Origin: JBFMCU01 sp964428225
Lineage (GTDB): Bacteria > Planctomycetota > UBA1135 > GCA-002686595
DNA length: 16,161 nucleotides
Direction of reading: 5' to 3'
Assembly: GCA_964428225.1 (NCBI GenBank)
Contig: CAYRXS010000148.1
Location: forward strand, 1 to 16,161
In this document: positions 14,902 to 16,161 of the stretch, in pieces
Position numbering within the stretch: position 1 is the first letter of the stretch
How the letters are laid out: every line of letters begins with the position of its first letter
Notes under the pieces: model-generated
What the model saw: the letters and a program-made list of their open reading frames with translations, nothing else
Databases searched by the model: none
What the model was told of the DNA's origin: nothing
Program-made: the position numbers and the translations under genes

Positions 14902-15141
14902 ATGGCAAAAGAAGAACCAATCACCGTGGAGGCGATCGTCACCGAGGCGCTCCCCAACGCGAGGTTCCGGGCAAAGCTCGAGTCCGGCCACGAGATCCTT
15001 GCGCACGTGAGCGGGAAGATGAGGATGCACTACATCCGAATCCTCCCCGGGGACAAGATCACGGTGGAGATGTCTCCCTACGACCTCACCAAGGGGAGGA
15101 TCGTCTACCGCGGTAATCGCAAGAAGAGGAACAGTAGATGA
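14902..15141 (+). CDS. infA: Translation initiation factor IF-1
   Basis: IF-1 is an OB-fold protein that binds the 30S A site during initiation with IF-2 and IF-3. The 79-residue product has VEAIVTEALPNARFRAKLESGHEILAHVSGKMRMHYIRILPGDKITVEMSPYDLTKGRIVYR, the full family core. It has a few extra basic residues at the C-terminus (GNRKKRNSR) compared with the 72-residue E. coli form. ATG 14902 is preceded by GGGAGGCGG in the adk end. The stop overlaps the rpmJ ATG (ATGA). Confidence 0.97.
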   Translation: MAKEEPITVEAIVTEALPNARFRAKLESGHEILAHVSGKMRMHYIRILPGDKITVEMSPYDLTKGRIVYRGNRKKRNSR

Positions 15142-15257
15142 AGGTACGAAGCAGCGTCCGCCGCATCTGCATGCATTGCAAGATCGTCAAGCGTCGCGGA
15201 GTCGTCCGCGTGATCTGCAAATCGAACCCGACCCACAAGCAGAGACAGGGCAAGTAG
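15138..15257 (+). CDS. rpmJ: 50S ribosomal protein L36, zinc-binding
   Basis: L36 is the smallest 50S protein, a zinc-ribbon that organises 23S rRNA near the stalk base. The 39-residue product is MKVRSSVRRICMHCKIVKRR followed by GVVRVICKSNPTHKQRQGK. Zinc ligands are Cys11, Cys14, Cys27 and His33, the standard pattern. The start ATG overlaps the infA stop by four bases (ATGA), and the sequence begins with the family's MKVR. It is one of several zinc-type ribosomal proteins in the window. Confidence 0.97.
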   Translation: MKVRSSVRRICMHCKIVKRRGVVRVICKSNPTHKQRQGK

Positions 15258-15287
15258 AACCCCACCCCGTTCATCGGAGCGAGCGAA

Positions 15288-15671
15288 ATGCCTCGAGTCA
15301 TCGGAGTCGACATCCCCAACAACAAGCGCCTCGAGATCTCGTTGACGTACGTCTTCGGGATCGGCCGTGGGACCGCCCTCAAGATCTGTGACGCCCTGGA
15401 TTTCGATCGGGGCATGAAGGCGGGTGAGCTCACCGAGGAGCAGATCCAGAACCTGGCCTCCTACATCCAGAAGACCTACACCGTGGAGGGCCAGCTGCGT
15501 CGCGTGATCGCGGGCAACATCAGCCGTCTTCGGGACATCGGTTGCTACCGCGGGCTACGGCACCGCCGCGGACTGCCCGTGAGGGGGCAGCGGACGCGGA
15601 CCAACGCCCGGACCCGGAAAGGGCCCAAGAAGACGGTCGCCGGGAAGAAATCCGTCAAGGGCATGAAGTAG
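15288..15671 (+). CDS. rpsM: 30S ribosomal protein S13
   Basis: S13 sits in the 30S head and contacts L5 and P-site tRNA through its basic tail. The 127-residue product starts MPRVIGVDIPNNKRLEISLTYVFGIGRGTA and carries RLRDIGCYRGLRHRRGLPVRGQRTRTNARTRKGPKK, the family signature, followed by a Lys-rich end. It is slightly longer than the E. coli form (118). ATG 15288 has GGAGCGAG upstream. The 30-base gap after rpmJ contains only this binding site. This gene opens the alpha-operon part, but I saw no promoter in front of it. Confidence 0.97.
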   Translation: MPRVIGVDIPNNKRLEISLTYVFGIGRGTALKICDALDFDRGMKAGELTEEQIQNLASYIQKTYTVEGQLRRVIAGNISRLRDIGCYRGLRHRRGLPVRGQRTRTNARTRKGPKKTVAGKKSVKGMK

Positions 15672-15702
15672 CCGCCGCTCCAGGGAACAGGCGTACCAAG
15701 AC

Positions 15703-16083
15703 ATGGGCAAGTCAACCAAACGCAAGGTCAAGAAGAACGTTGCCAAGGGCATCGTTCATATCAAGGCCAGCTTCAACAACACCCACATCACGATCACCGA
15801 CCCGAACGGAGACACGATCTCCTGGGGCTCGTCGGGGACCGTGGGATTCCGGGGTACTCGCAAGAGCACCCCTTACGCGGCCCAGCGCGCGGCGGATCGA
15901 GCCGCCCTCGCGGCGATGCGCCACGGCATGAAGACGGTCGAGGTTCGCGTGAAAGGTGTCGGCTCGGGACGCGAGTCGGCGATTCGAGCCCTCGCGAACT
16001 CCGGGCTGAAGATCACGATGATCCAGGACGTGACCCCCCTTCCGCACAACGGCTGCCGTGCACGCAAGCGCCGGCGCGTTTGA
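15703..16083 (+). CDS. rpsK: 30S ribosomal protein S11
   Basis: S11 is part of the 30S platform near the E site and mRNA exit. The 126-residue product has VAKGIVHIKASFNNTHITITDPNGDTISWGSSGTVGFRGTRKSTPYAAQRAA, VEVRVKGVGSGRESAIRAL and the C-terminal DVTPLPHNGCRARKRRRV, all typical. The asparagine-glycine pair in PHNGC, which becomes isoaspartate in E. coli S11, is retained. ATG 15703 has AGGGAA upstream, 31 bases after rpsM. Confidence 0.97.
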   Translation: MGKSTKRKVKKNVAKGIVHIKASFNNTHITITDPNGDTISWGSSGTVGFRGTRKSTPYAAQRAADRAALAAMRHGMKTVEVRVKGVGSGRESAIRALANSGLKITMIQDVTPLPHNGCRARKRRRV

Positions 16084-16104
16084 TTCCAGAGCAAAACACC
16101 ACCC

Positions 16105-16161
16105 ATGGCGCGTTACACCGAAAACAAGTGCAAGCTGTGCCGCCGGGAAGGCATGAAGCTC
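16105..16161 (+). CDS. rpsD: 30S ribosomal protein S4, N-terminal fragment (3' end outside window)
   Basis: The window ends inside this gene. The 19 residues visible, MARYTENKCKLCRREGMKL, match the start of S4, the primary 16S rRNA binding protein of the 30S body and, in E. coli, repressor of the alpha operon. The Cys-x2-Cys pair (Cys9, Cys12) marks the zinc-binding form; the partner cysteines should follow outside the window. ATG 16105 lies 21 bases after rpsK and has no strong Shine-Dalgarno sequence. rpoA and rplQ would be expected next. Confidence 0.92.
   Translation, partial: MARYTENKCKLCRREGMKL

Noticed and set aside
15258..15287. Separate promoter for the alpha-operon part (rpsM onward)
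   Set aside because: The 30-base gap contains only a Shine-Dalgarno sequence. No paired -35 and -10 elements were seen.

Overview
This is a ribosomal-protein super-operon from a high-GC bacterium. By eye the G+C content is around two thirds, with third codon positions nearly always G or C. All genes lie on the + strand. The order is the bacterial str - S10 - spc - alpha order: 3' end of rpsL, rpsG, [Tsr3-like gene], an EF-G family gene, then rpsJ-rplC-rplD-rplW-rplB-rpsS-rplV-rpsC-rplP-rpmC-rpsQ-rplN-rplX-rplE-rpsN-rpsH-rplF-rplR-rpsE-rplO-secY-adk-infA-rpmJ-rpsM-rpsK-rpsD (5' end). Several protein details resemble Planctomycetota as I remember them: the S7 N-terminal region, the L15 glycine-rich start, SecY, the divergent EF-G and the lack of rpmD. 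I favour that phylum or a nearby high-GC lineage, at moderate confidence, because no database search was possible.

Region 1 (1-3379), the str region, is unusual. rpsL and rpsG are followed by a strong 11-bp GC-rich hairpin. Next comes a 144-codon gene that I read as a bacterial member of the Tsr3 (DUF367) rRNA aminocarboxypropyltransferase family, best known from archaea and eukaryotes. The EF-G that follows has altered base-recognition motifs (NQLD in place of NKxD, GAA in place of GSA) and lacks the histidine at the tip of domain IV. No tuf gene follows it. The S12 fragment carries arginine where most bacteria have the streptomycin-contact lysine (K88).

Region 2 (3380-4247) holds the regulatory DNA of the S10 operon. 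There is a very good extended -10 sigma-70-type promoter (TTGACC, 17-bp spacer, TATCTT), a leader of about 130 nt with serial hairpins, then rpsJ. After rpsJ comes an unexpected 312-nt spacer containing a highly symmetric two-part hairpin. Such structures are natural candidates for ribosomal-protein autoregulation, but nothing here identifies the ligand.

Region 3 (4248-16161) is a tightly packed operon with short gaps or 1-4 base overlaps (ATGA, GTGA, TGATG). It encodes 50S and 30S proteins, the SecY translocon channel, adenylate kinase and IF-1. rpmD (L30) is missing between rpsE and rplO, and map is missing between adk and infA. The S14, L36, S4 and adenylate kinase proteins are all of the cysteine-containing zinc-binding type.

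The genes work together in ribosome assembly and translation (S and L proteins, IF-1, EF-G-like GTPase, putative rRNA modifier), protein export (SecY) and adenylate balance (Adk). I saw no mobile elements, CRISPR arrays, tRNA or rRNA genes.
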